Assembly (NCBI GenBank): GCA_041678005.1
Contig: JBAYOW010000034.1
Span: forward strand, 1 to 22,133
From: Sulfurivermis sp041678005
Lineage (GTDB): Bacteria; Pseudomonadota; Gammaproteobacteria; Thiohalomonadales; Thiohalomonadaceae
Length of the DNA stretch: 22,133 nt
Direction: 5' to 3'
The position numbers and the translations under genes are program-made. The notes beneath the pieces were generated by a model. It made no database searches, had not been told where the DNA came from, and saw nothing but the letters and a program-made list of their open reading frames with translations. The number at the start of each line of letters is the position of its first letter. The stretch's first letter is position 1. Positions 1-6,451 of this stretch are shown here, piece after piece.

Positions 1-7
1 CGAGGCA

Positions 8-126
8 GTCAGGGCTAGGCAAAAAACGACGAAAAAGCGCAGTTTACACGTAGTAAATGAGCATTTTGAGTCGTTTTTTAACACCGCCCTGACAACGCAG
101 GTAATTATTCAGCGTTTCCCTAAAAG
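8..126. repeat. Dispersed palindromic repeat, copy 1 (MITE/REP-like hairpin)
   Basis: Nested inverted arms are visible: GTCAGGGC (8-15) with GCCCTGAC (86-93), AAAAAACGAC (21-30) with GTCGTTTTTT (70-79), and TTTAC (43-47) with GTAAA (53-57). The stretch could fold into one long imperfect hairpin. The flank at 81-124 occurs again, inverted, at 4198-4243, so this is a dispersed element and not a simple terminator. It lies downstream of the 3' end of the minus-strand PfpI gene and could also act as that gene's terminator. No coding capacity is seen. Confidence 0.7.
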
Positions 127-160
127 CAACAAAGATAGAGTAGATACCAAAGACCACTTA

Positions 161-673
161 CTATTTACTTTTCAATATTTTAACTATTTCCCTACAAAAA
201 GCTGGTAAGTCTACAGGGGCACGGGATGTTACTAAATTATCATCAACGACAACTTCCTGATCAAGATACTCACCACCAGCATTTATTACATCATCCTTAA
301 TATTTTTTACACATGTCAGTTTTTTACCCTTTAATACATCAGCGGAAGCCAAGACCCATGGCCCATGACAAATAGCTGCAATCAGCCTACGATTTACAAA
401 GGCCTTTTTAACGATTTCTAAAGTGGCTCCATCAGTTCTCATTTTATCTGGAGCATATCCCCCTGGAATTATTACACCATGGAAATCCTCATCAATACAT
501 TCCGCTGAAATAAGATCGGCAGTAACCAACAACCCCTTTGCACTGGCGTAGTCCTTTTTATTACCGGCCCCGATTATTTTGATATCATAGCCTTCTTCTA
601 AAAGACGATAGTAGGGAACCCAAAGCTCCACTTCGTTAAATACATCATGAACAAAAACCGCGATCTTTTTCAT
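161..673 (-). CDS. DJ-1/PfpI family protein (type 1 glutamine amidotransferase-like)
   Basis: A complete 170-residue single-domain protein of the DJ-1/ThiJ/PfpI superfamily. It has the N-terminal beta strand (KKIAVFV) with the acidic VFNEVEL segment near residues 11-17, the IIPGG turn near 68-72, and the nucleophile elbow AAICHGPW with Cys102-His103. Members act as stress proteins, deglycase/hydratase-like enzymes or small-molecule hydrolases in the cytoplasm. The substrate cannot be read from the sequence. The start is supported by a GAGGAA ribosome site six bases before the ATG. The gene is visibly AT-richer than the rest of the window, stands alone, and sits between a dispersed repeat and a decayed recombinase fragment, so acquisition by transfer is plausible but unproven. 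Confidence 0.9.
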   Translation of the reverse strand: MKKIAVFVHDVFNEVELWVPYYRLLEEGYDIKIIGAGNKKDYASAKGLLVTADLISAECIDEDFHGVIIPGGYAPDKMRTDGATLEIVKKAFVNRRLIAAICHGPWVLASADVLKGKKLTCVKNIKDDVINAGGEYLDQEVVVDDNLVTSRAPVDLPAFCREIVKILKSK

Positions 674-1224
674 GTGAAATTCCTCGGAAATAAATTACAT
701 GAATAAATAGAGTCTGGCGTGACGATTTGCTCAGACAGAAAGCATAAAACTCAAATTGCAAAGGCACAGATAACCAATTGCAAAGCCCCAGACACCCTCC
801 CCAGGTTGCGCGATAACATGAATATACATGCTCCATACTGGAGGGGACAACCTAGACTGCAAGAACCTCAACCAAGGCTTCGGGAACAAGTTTTGTAGGC
901 TGTTTACATCAGTCGTTATGGCATTCATACAGAAAAACTGCAGCTGGCATAGTGTCTGCACGTCTGGAACCGACTAATATGGCGGAAAGTAGATTAAAAT
1001 CTGGCAGTTGGTGGAGGTATTATGCTTGAGTTTTCTGCTTTTTTAATCCCAGGCGATGGTAGCGGAAATCGAGGCTTGTTCTGGTCTTCTAAAAGATACT
1101 GCAATTTGAGCAGTTAGACCCTGAATCTATTGGTAGTAGGCACAATTCTGATAGCAGGCTAACTTCATCCTGGACAAGCCTGCGGCTTGACTTGTGCTTG
1201 GTGGTTGGCATAGCGTGCGCGGGC
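674..1224. other. 551-base spacer between PfpI gene and DUF2066 gene
   Basis: No intact gene is seen. The plus strand at 818-937 carries a decayed tyrosine-recombinase N-terminus (separate entry). A small hairpin, CAAGCC (1175-1180) with GGCTTG (1184-1189), lies just before the DUF2066 gene and has no T-run. The rest shows nothing I can assign, and no convincing sigma-70 promoter was found for either neighbour. Confidence 0.5.
818..937 (+). pseudogene. Decayed N-terminus of a tyrosine recombinase (integron-integrase-like)
   Basis: From ATG 818 one frame reads ...PQPRLREQVL-stop-AVYISRYGIHTEK. This matches in spacing the N-terminal SAM-like domain of integron-type tyrosine recombinases (PRLLEQVR..IR..HYS.RTE). 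The in-frame TAG is at 896-898, and a second stop follows shortly after the TEK. Matching positions are PRL, EQV, A, Y and TEK, with no gaps over 22 residues. The expected continuation (Y..WI..FI..H) is not cleanly present, so only a stub survives and the catalytic domain is absent. The alternative is a chance match in spacer DNA. The assignment rests on remembered family consensus, not on a search. Confidence 0.45.
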
Positions 1225-2271
1225 ATGAAACGGACTTATTTCTATCTTTGGGCATTGTTTTTCTGGCATCTGACTGGCGCGGTGGCGGCGGTCGAGGTGC
1301 ATGATCTGTATGAGGCCGAGGTTGGCGTGGCCGATCAGCAGACCGAGACACGCCAGCAGGCGATGCGCCTGGGCCTTGCCGAGATATTGCAGCGGGTAAC
1401 TGGGGGCGTGACTGTGCCGGAATCTGAACTGGCCGAGCTACTGAATGATGCACCACGTTATATCCAACAATATCGATATCAGGCAAACCAGACCACACCC
1501 ACGCTTTGGATGGCATTCGATGCCGATAGCCTGAATAAATCTTTGCGTGCTCTAGGCCTGCCGATCTGGGGTCATGATCGTCCCGTGCTACTGGTCTGGC
1601 TTGCTTATGAAGACGGCAATGAACGGCGGCTGGTCTCGGCAGCAGAACGTACCGACTGGTCTGTGCTGGAGCAGACTGCCAGGCAACGCGGTCTGCCCTT
1701 ACGCTGGCCCCTGCTTGATCTGGAAGATCAAGCAGGCATTACAGCAACCGATGTTTGGGGTGGCTTTTGGGAAACAGTGACAAATGCCTCAGCGCGCTAT
1801 CAGCCACAGGCTATTTTGCTCGGTCGGCTTTATGAAGATCGACAGAAAATCTGGCGGGTGCGTTGGACTTTGCAAATTGCAGAGGAAGTACTCTATTGGG
1901 ACAATAGCAGCGCGGTACTGGATGAGGTGTTGGCGGCTGGCGTGACAGGCAGTGCAGATGCGCTTGCTGTACGCTTTTCCCAGGTAGCCAGTCAGGGCAG
2001 CGAACAACAACTTACGCTATCGATCAATGAAGTCCATTCGCTGGCTGATTATGTGCGGCTAATGTCTTATCTGCGCTCACTCAATGGAGTCAGTGACGTG
2101 CAGATCAGCAAGGTCGAGCCTACTGTTATGCATTGTCGCTTGCTGTTGAAGCTTTCGCCAGATGCCATCGCCCGCACCATTGGCCTCGGCACTACTCTGG
2201 CGGCTATGCCCGCTGGAAACCAAGGCAGCGAACTCACATCTTTCGCACGGCAATATCGATTGTTGCCATGA
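1225..2271 (+). CDS. DUF2066 domain-containing exported protein
   Basis: A 348-residue protein taken from ATG 1225, because it then begins with a clear signal peptide (MKRTYFYLWALFFWHLTGAV, Ala-rich cleavage region near residues 19-22). The longer frame from 1192 puts an unlikely sequence before it. The mature N-terminus (VEVHDLYEAEVGVADQ...R..A...GLAEIL.RVTG) is characteristic of the DUF2066 family, found mainly in gammaproteobacteria. The middle carries LWM.FD..SLN..LR..GLPIWG.DRP..LVWLA, also typical. The function is unknown; the protein probably acts in the periplasm. It is the first gene of a tight plus-strand cluster with a PerM-like membrane protein (30-base gap) and hda, an arrangement seen in other gammaproteobacteria. 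Confidence 0.85.
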   Translation: MKRTYFYLWALFFWHLTGAVAAVEVHDLYEAEVGVADQQTETRQQAMRLGLAEILQRVTGGVTVPESELAELLNDAPRYIQQYRYQANQTTPTLWMAFDADSLNKSLRALGLPIWGHDRPVLLVWLAYEDGNERRLVSAAERTDWSVLEQTARQRGLPLRWPLLDLEDQAGITATDVWGGFWETVTNASARYQPQAILLGRLYEDRQKIWRVRWTLQIAEEVLYWDNSSAVLDEVLAAGVTGSADALAVRFSQVASQGSEQQLTLSINEVHSLADYVRLMSYLRSLNGVSDVQISKVEPTVMHCRLLLKLSPDAIARTIGLGTTLAAMPAGNQGSELTSFARQYRLLP

Positions 2272-2301
2272 AATAGCAGAAAAACCAAACGAGAAGCCTA
2301 A

Positions 2302-3363
2302 ATGACTGAGTCACAAAAATGGCGATTATTGGTGTTGCTGCTGCTGACATCGCTGCTGCTTTATCTACTGGCGCCCGTACTGGCACCATTTGCCACGGCC
2401 GCAATCCTCGCCTATATCGGTAATCCTCTGATCACCAGTCTTGCCCGCTGGCGACTGTCGCGCACGTTGGCCGTGTCGGTGATATTTTTGTTGTTTACCC
2501 TGCTGCTGGTACTGCTGGTACTGGTTGGCGTGCCGTTGTTGGAACGGCAGTGGGCTACACTATTGTCCAAGTTGCCTGTGTTGTTCGACTGGCTGCAGCA
2601 ACAGGCCATACCCTGGTTGCAGCAACACTTTGGCCTCGACGAGACAGTGGATCTGGGTATGTTGAAGGCCAATCTGCTGGAGCAATGGTCATCTCTGCAA
2701 GGTCTGGCCAGTAAAATCCTGTCTTCGGTGTCTCGATCCGGTCTGGCGATGGTCGGCTGGTTGGTGAATCTATTGCTCATCCCCGTCGTTACTTTTTATC
2801 TGCTGCGCGACTGGCCAAGGTTAGTGAACTGGCTGCACGAATTATTACCACGTCACATCGAACCTGAGGTTGTTAAACTGGTGCGCGCCGTCGATGAAGT
2901 TCTGGGACATTTCTTTCGTGGCCAACTGCTGGTCATGCTGGCACTAGCCTTTAGCTATGCTCTAGGGCTTTGGCTGGTTGGACTGGACCTCGCGCTACTC
3001 ATCGGCCTGCTGGCCGGTTTGGTAAGTTTTGTGCCTTATCTGGGGCTGATCGTCGGCCTGCTTGCTGCCAGTATCGCCGCCCTAATACAGTTTCATGAAT
3101 TCACTCCCCTGCTGTATGTGCTGCTGGTGTTTGGTGTGGCACAGTCCCTTGAAAGCATGCTGCTAACACCCTTGTTGCTGGGCGAACGTATCGGCCTGCA
3201 TCCGGTTGCCGTGATATTTGCTGTGCTGGCCGGTGGTCAGTTGTTTGGTTTTCTCGGTGTTCTGCTGGCACTGCCGGTGGCCGCCATTCTGCTGGTGTTA
3301 TTGCGCTACGCCCATCAACATTATCTCAAGAGCCGGTTTTACTCGGCCGCCAATCAGGGCTGA
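2302..3363 (+). CDS. AI-2E family transporter / PerM-like integral membrane protein
   Basis: A 353-residue, very hydrophobic protein of the AI-2E exporter superfamily (PerM, TqsA, YdiK type). Two or three N-terminal transmembrane segments (about residues 8-75) are followed by a soluble helical stretch (about 80-145, ERQWATLLSKLP...WLQQ...LGMLKANLLEQW). A further five or so membrane segments follow from residue 150. The family hallmark near the C-terminus, GERIGLHPVAVIFAVLAGGQ, is present. The transport substrate is not predictable: relatives export autoinducer-2 or act as ion/proton antiporters. It is translated from ATG 2302 with a weak GAGAAG site, and its stop is immediately followed by hda (one base between TGA and ATG), so the two are probably cotranscribed. 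Confidence 0.9.
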   Translation: MTESQKWRLLVLLLLTSLLLYLLAPVLAPFATAAILAYIGNPLITSLARWRLSRTLAVSVIFLLFTLLLVLLVLVGVPLLERQWATLLSKLPVLFDWLQQQAIPWLQQHFGLDETVDLGMLKANLLEQWSSLQGLASKILSSVSRSGLAMVGWLVNLLLIPVVTFYLLRDWPRLVNWLHELLPRHIEPEVVKLVRAVDEVLGHFFRGQLLVMLALAFSYALGLWLVGLDLALLIGLLAGLVSFVPYLGLIVGLLAASIAALIQFHEFTPLLYVLLVFGVAQSLESMLLTPLLLGERIGLHPVAVIFAVLAGGQLFGFLGVLLALPVAAILLVLLRYAHQHYLKSRFYSAANQG

Positions 3364-3364
3364 T

Positions 3365-4051
3365 ATGGAACAGCAAATCCCCTTGCGCATTGGCCTGCGC
3401 GATAGTGCCACCTTTAGCAATTTTTACCCTGGAGAAAATGCTGCCGTGCTGCACCTGTTGGAGCAGGCGAGCGAGTCCTTCAGCTACCTTTGGGGAGCTC
3501 AGGGCAGCGGCCGTAGTCATCTATTACAGGCTGCCTGTCATGCCGAGACCAATATTGGTGGAATACCTGTGTATTTGCCTTTGCAAGAGCTGGACGATAT
3601 TGCCATCCTCGATGGCCTGGAACAAATGGGCCTGGTGTGTCTGGATGATTTGCAATTGGTGAGCGGACAGCCGGACTGGGAAGAGGCATTGTTTCATCTG
3701 TACAATCGCGTGCGTGAGCATGGTGGGCGCTTACTAGCTGCTGCCAATGCCAGCCCTGCTGCCATTGGTGTGAACCTGCCTGATCTGCGTTCAAGACTGA
3801 GTTGGGGGCCGGTGTTTCAACTGCAAACACTGGATGACACAGGTCGTCTTGCGGCCTTGCAGTTACGCTCAAAGGCACGCGGGATGGAGCTTGCCGATGA
3901 AGTTGGGGCTTATCTGTTGCGTCACTATCCGCGTGACATGCACGCTTTGTTCGACTTGCTTGAACGTCTCGACCAGGCCAGCCTCACCGCCCAGCGTCGC
4001 CTCACCATTCCCTTTGTTCGCACATACTCCAAAGATAAAATAGATCATTAA
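3365..4051 (+). CDS. hda: DnaA regulatory inactivator Hda
   Basis: A 228-residue AAA+ protein related to the ATPase domain of DnaA. Hda, bound to the DNA-loaded sliding clamp, promotes ATP hydrolysis by DnaA and prevents over-initiation. The start at 3365 gives the N-terminal MEQQIPLRIGL, in which QIPL resembles the clamp-binding motif of E. coli Hda. The frame upstream is only the shadow of the PerM gene. The Walker A region is GAQGSGRS (residues 44-51), with Arg instead of Lys as in E. coli Hda (GREGAGRS). VCLDDLQL is the Walker B/sensor region and LPDLRSRLSWG the box VII arginine-finger segment. The C-terminal SLTAQRRLTIPFVR matches Hda closely. It starts one base after the PerM-like gene. 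Confidence 0.93.
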   Translation: MEQQIPLRIGLRDSATFSNFYPGENAAVLHLLEQASESFSYLWGAQGSGRSHLLQAACHAETNIGGIPVYLPLQELDDIAILDGLEQMGLVCLDDLQLVSGQPDWEEALFHLYNRVREHGGRLLAAANASPAAIGVNLPDLRSRLSWGPVFQLQTLDDTGRLAALQLRSKARGMELADEVGAYLLRHYPRDMHALFDLLERLDQASLTAQRRLTIPFVRTYSKDKIDH

Positions 4052-4122
4052 AAGCACAAAATGGTTAAAGCTTAATCATTAAGGACACGGCATGTCCGCG
4101 ACGCATTCCAACACAGTTTGCA

Positions 4123-4190
4123 GCGATGCCCGATAGTTATTGCGCCCTGCAAAACTCCCCTCTCGCGCTCGCGGGAGAGGGGTTTGGGGA
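4123..4190. repeat. Composite palindromic repeat, copy A (degraded)
   Basis: Two modules seen elsewhere in the window recur here. First, GCGATGCCCG...ATTGCGCC (4123-4146) is a degraded version of the GGCGCAAT-N11-ATTGCGCC hairpin at 8964-8990 and 21997-22023. Second, CCCCTCTCGCG (4157-4167) pairs with the GCGGGAGAGGGG side (about 4171-4182), as in the strong hairpins at 8926-8949 and 22072-22097. The order and orientation are those of copy C. The dRS3-like module and the CAGGGC end of copies B and C are missing. It lies in the 262-base hda-sucC spacer. Confidence 0.65.
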
Positions 4191-4197
4191 AGAGTCT

Positions 4198-4243
4198 TAG
4201 GGAAGCGCTGAATAATTACCTACGTTGTCAGGGCGGTGTTCCT
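4198..4243. repeat. Dispersed repeat, copy 2 (partial, inverted relative to copy 1)
   Basis: The stretch from TTAGGGAAGCGCTG to GTCAGGGCGGTGTT is the reverse complement of 81-126, with only a few differences by eye. The long hairpin arm of copy 1 is absent here. It sits upstream of sucC, so the sucC promoter must lie within or beside repeat DNA. Confidence 0.75.
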
Positions 4244-4313
4244 GTTCGGCTTTGCAAGTTTGCAGCATTGTTTCACAATAGAGTTTTCTCTTCGTCAGGC
4301 GGACTGTTTGAAT

Positions 4314-5480
4314 ATGAATCTGCATGAGTTTCAAACCAAGGATTTGCTTGGACGTTATGGTGTCGCAGTACCGGCTGGTCGAGTGCTAACAGATGTCGAT
4401 GGTGTATCGACAGCTGCACTGGAGTTGGGCGGCGATGCGTGGATGGTGAAGGCGCAGGTGCATGCCGGTGGGCGTGGCAAGGCTGGTGGGGTGCGCAAGG
4501 TTACAGGACAGGCGGCCTTGCAGCAGGCTGTGGCCGATTTATTGGGTAACTCCTTGCTAACAGCACAAACTGGTGCAACGGGACAGCCGATAAATCAGGT
4601 ATTGATCGAGCCGGTCTGTGAGTTTGTGCGTGAATTGTATCTGAGTCTGGTGGTGGATCGTGCACGTGAGCGTGTGGTGGTGATGGCATCAAGTGCAGGC
4701 GGCATGGATATCGAAGAAGTAGCGCGCCAGATGCCGACAAAAATTTTGACCGTGGTGATCAATCCGGTGGCGGGCTTGCAGCCTTTTCAGAGTCGACAGG
4801 TGGCCTTTGCCCTGGAGCTGACTGGTGAGCAGATCAAACAAATGAGTCAATTGCTGAGCGCGCTTTATCGGGTATTTATCGAGAGTGATGCCTCATTGTT
4901 GGAGATCAATCCATTGGTGGTGACGGCGGAGGGTGATTTGCTGGCGCTGGATGCAAAACTGAGTGTCGACGATAACGCGCTGTATCGGCAGCCTGCCTTG
5001 GCCAAGCTACGTGATGCAACACAAGAGGACGAGCGGGAATATCGGGCGCTACAACATGGACTAAATTATGTTGCCTTGACGGGAAATATCGGCTGCATGG
5101 TCAATGGTGCTGGCCTTGCCATGGCGACAATGGATTTGATTAAGTTGCAGGGTGGTGCGCCAGCAAATTTTCTTGATGTGGGCGGCGGCACCACGGCCGA
5201 GAAAGTAGCCGAGGCCTTCAAATTGATACTTTCCGATGCACAGGTGCAGGCGATCCTGGTGAATATCTTTGGCGGCATCGTGCGCTGTGATCTGATAGCC
5301 GAGGGGATAATCAAGGCAGTGCGCGAGGTGGGTATAGAGCTGCCGATAATAGTGCGCCTGGCGGGTACGAATGCCGAATTGGGACGGAAGTTGCTGGCTG
5401 AGAGTGGGTTGAGCATTATCGCTGCAGATGATTTGGCGGCGGCAGCAGAACAGGCTGTCTTAGCCGCAAGGGGCGCATAG
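4314..5480 (+). CDS. sucC: Succinyl-CoA synthetase, beta subunit (ADP-forming)
   Basis: A 388-residue protein, the same length as E. coli SucC. ATG 4314 gives the canonical MNLHEFQTKDLL; the upstream in-frame ATG at 4236 would add 26 unrelated residues. The ATP-grasp domain fills the N-terminal half (VKAQVHAGGRGKAGGVR, then IEPVCEFVRELYLSLVVDR, and LLEINPLVVT...LALDAKLSVDDNA). The CoA-ligase domain follows (LDVGGGTTAEKVAEAF, NIFGGIVRCDLIAEGI). With SucD it converts succinyl-CoA, ADP and phosphate to succinate, CoA and ATP in the TCA cycle. The stop codon is directly followed by the sucD ATG. The sucAB genes, often upstream, are not here. The Shine-Dalgarno is weak (AGGCGGA, rather distant). 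Confidence 0.97.
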   Translation: MNLHEFQTKDLLGRYGVAVPAGRVLTDVDGVSTAALELGGDAWMVKAQVHAGGRGKAGGVRKVTGQAALQQAVADLLGNSLLTAQTGATGQPINQVLIEPVCEFVRELYLSLVVDRARERVVVMASSAGGMDIEEVARQMPTKILTVVINPVAGLQPFQSRQVAFALELTGEQIKQMSQLLSALYRVFIESDASLLEINPLVVTAEGDLLALDAKLSVDDNALYRQPALAKLRDATQEDEREYRALQHGLNYVALTGNIGCMVNGAGLAMATMDLIKLQGGAPANFLDVGGGTTAEKVAEAFKLILSDAQVQAILVNIFGGIVRCDLIAEGIIKAVREVGIELPIIVRLAGTNAELGRKLLAESGLSIIAADDLAAAAEQAVLAARGA

Positions 5481-6356
5481 ATGTCTATTTTAATTGATCG
5501 ACATACGCAGGTGATCTGTCAGGGTTTTACCGGCAAACAGGGCAGCTTTCATTCTGCACAGGCGATTGCCTATGGCACAAACCTGGTCGGCGGGGTGACA
5601 CCTGGTAAGGGCGGCAGCCGACATTTGGATCGGCCAGTATTCAATACGGTGCAGGATGCGGTGCGCGAGACTGGTGCAGATGCGACGATGATCTATGTGC
5701 CGGCAGCTTTTGCTGCTGATGCTATCTTCGAAGCGAGCGATGCCGGTATTAAGGTGATAGTCTGCATTACCGAGGGAATTCCAGTGCTGGATATGCTCAA
5801 GGTCAAGGCGAGCTTGCAAGGCTCCGATGTACATCTCATCGGGCCTAATTGTCCGGGTGTGATTACACCAAATGAATGCAAGATCGGCATTATGCCAGGC
5901 GATATTCATCGCCAGGGTTCGATAGGCATAGTCTCACGCTCTGGCACGCTGACCTATGAGGCGGTGCAGCAAACAAGCGATGCCGGTCTGGGGCAGTCGA
6001 CTTGTGTGGGCATAGGTGGTGATCCTATCCACGGCATGAACTTTACTGATGTGTTGGCGATGTTTGAATATGACCCACAGACCGAGGGCATTATCATGGT
6101 CGGTGAGATTGGTGGTACGGCAGAAGAGGACGCAGCCGCATTCATTCAAGCACATGTCAGCAAGCCGGTGGTGGCCTATATCGCTGGTGTCACTGCCCCC
6201 AAGGGCAAGCGCATGGGTCATGCTGGCGCAATCATCGACGGTGGTAAGGGCACGGCGGAGGAGAAATTTACCGCGCTGGCAGCGGCAGGTGTGCATGTCG
6301 TGCGCTCACCGGCAGAGATGGGTCAGCAAATGGCACGGGTGTTGCGCACACAGTAG
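5481..6356 (+). CDS. sucD: Succinyl-CoA synthetase, alpha subunit
   Basis: A 291-residue protein (E. coli SucD has 289). The N-terminal CoA-binding domain has GFTGKQGSFHS (residues 15-25) and VGGVTPGKGG. The C-terminal domain carries the phosphorylated histidine in RMGHAGAIIDGGKGT (His247) and the IGPNCPGV motif. It starts immediately after the sucC stop with no gap, so translational coupling is likely. Its last codons (MARVLRTQ) also spell a near-consensus sigma-54 promoter that probably serves the next operon. A five-base stem after the stop (GGCTT/AAGCC) has no T-run, so no terminator is evident and some read-through into nadE is possible. Confidence 0.97.
   Translation: MSILIDRHTQVICQGFTGKQGSFHSAQAIAYGTNLVGGVTPGKGGSRHLDRPVFNTVQDAVRETGADATMIYVPAAFAADAIFEASDAGIKVIVCITEGIPVLDMLKVKASLQGSDVHLIGPNCPGVITPNECKIGIMPGDIHRQGSIGIVSRSGTLTYEAVQQTSDAGLGQSTCVGIGGDPIHGMNFTDVLAMFEYDPQTEGIIMVGEIGGTAEEDAAAFIQAHVSKPVVAYIAGVTAPKGKRMGHAGAIIDGGKGTAEEKFTALAAAGVHVVRSPAEMGQQMARVLRTQ
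6331..6346 (+). promoter_or_regulatory. Candidate sigma-54 promoter for nadE-glnB
   Basis: TGGCACGGGTGTTGCG matches the sigma-54 consensus TGGCACG-N4-TTGCW. The invariant GG (-24) and GC (-12) are separated by exactly 10 bases. It lies within the last codons of sucD and would start transcription near 6357, about 95 bases before nadE. A nitrogen-regulated promoter makes sense for an operon ending in glnB. No clear NtrC site was found upstream, and the bases are also constrained by SucD coding, so chance cannot be excluded. Confidence 0.5.
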
Positions 6357-6451
6357 GTCTGGGGCTTTATCCAAGCCAGGCGACACTGAAACATTCGACT
6401 AAGTTGATGAATTGCTTAGTAGTGGATTTTTATTTAAAGGTATCTAAATAA

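Noticed and set aside
645..961. Two minus-strand frames of 63 and 76 codons in the first spacer
   Set aside because: They overlap each other in different frames, lack recognisable motifs, and lie opposite the recombinase trace.
1187..1215. TTGACT with a possible -10 about 17 bases downstream, before the DUF2066 gene
   Set aside because: The -10 (CATAGC/ATAGCG) matches poorly, and the start site would fall within a few bases of the ATG.
4123..4243. CRISPR-like or tandem repeat array
   Set aside because: Units are unrelated palindromes in one copy each, with no regular spacing or unique spacers of constant length. None of the repeats in the window form an array.
6150..6330. NtrC binding site upstream of the sigma-54 candidate
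   Set aside because: GGTG and CACC words are present near 6289-6310, but the spacing and orientation do not fit the TGCACC-N5-GGTGCA pattern.
6360..6380. GGCTT-TATCC-AAGCC stem after sucD as a terminator
   Set aside because: Only five base pairs and no T-run after it.
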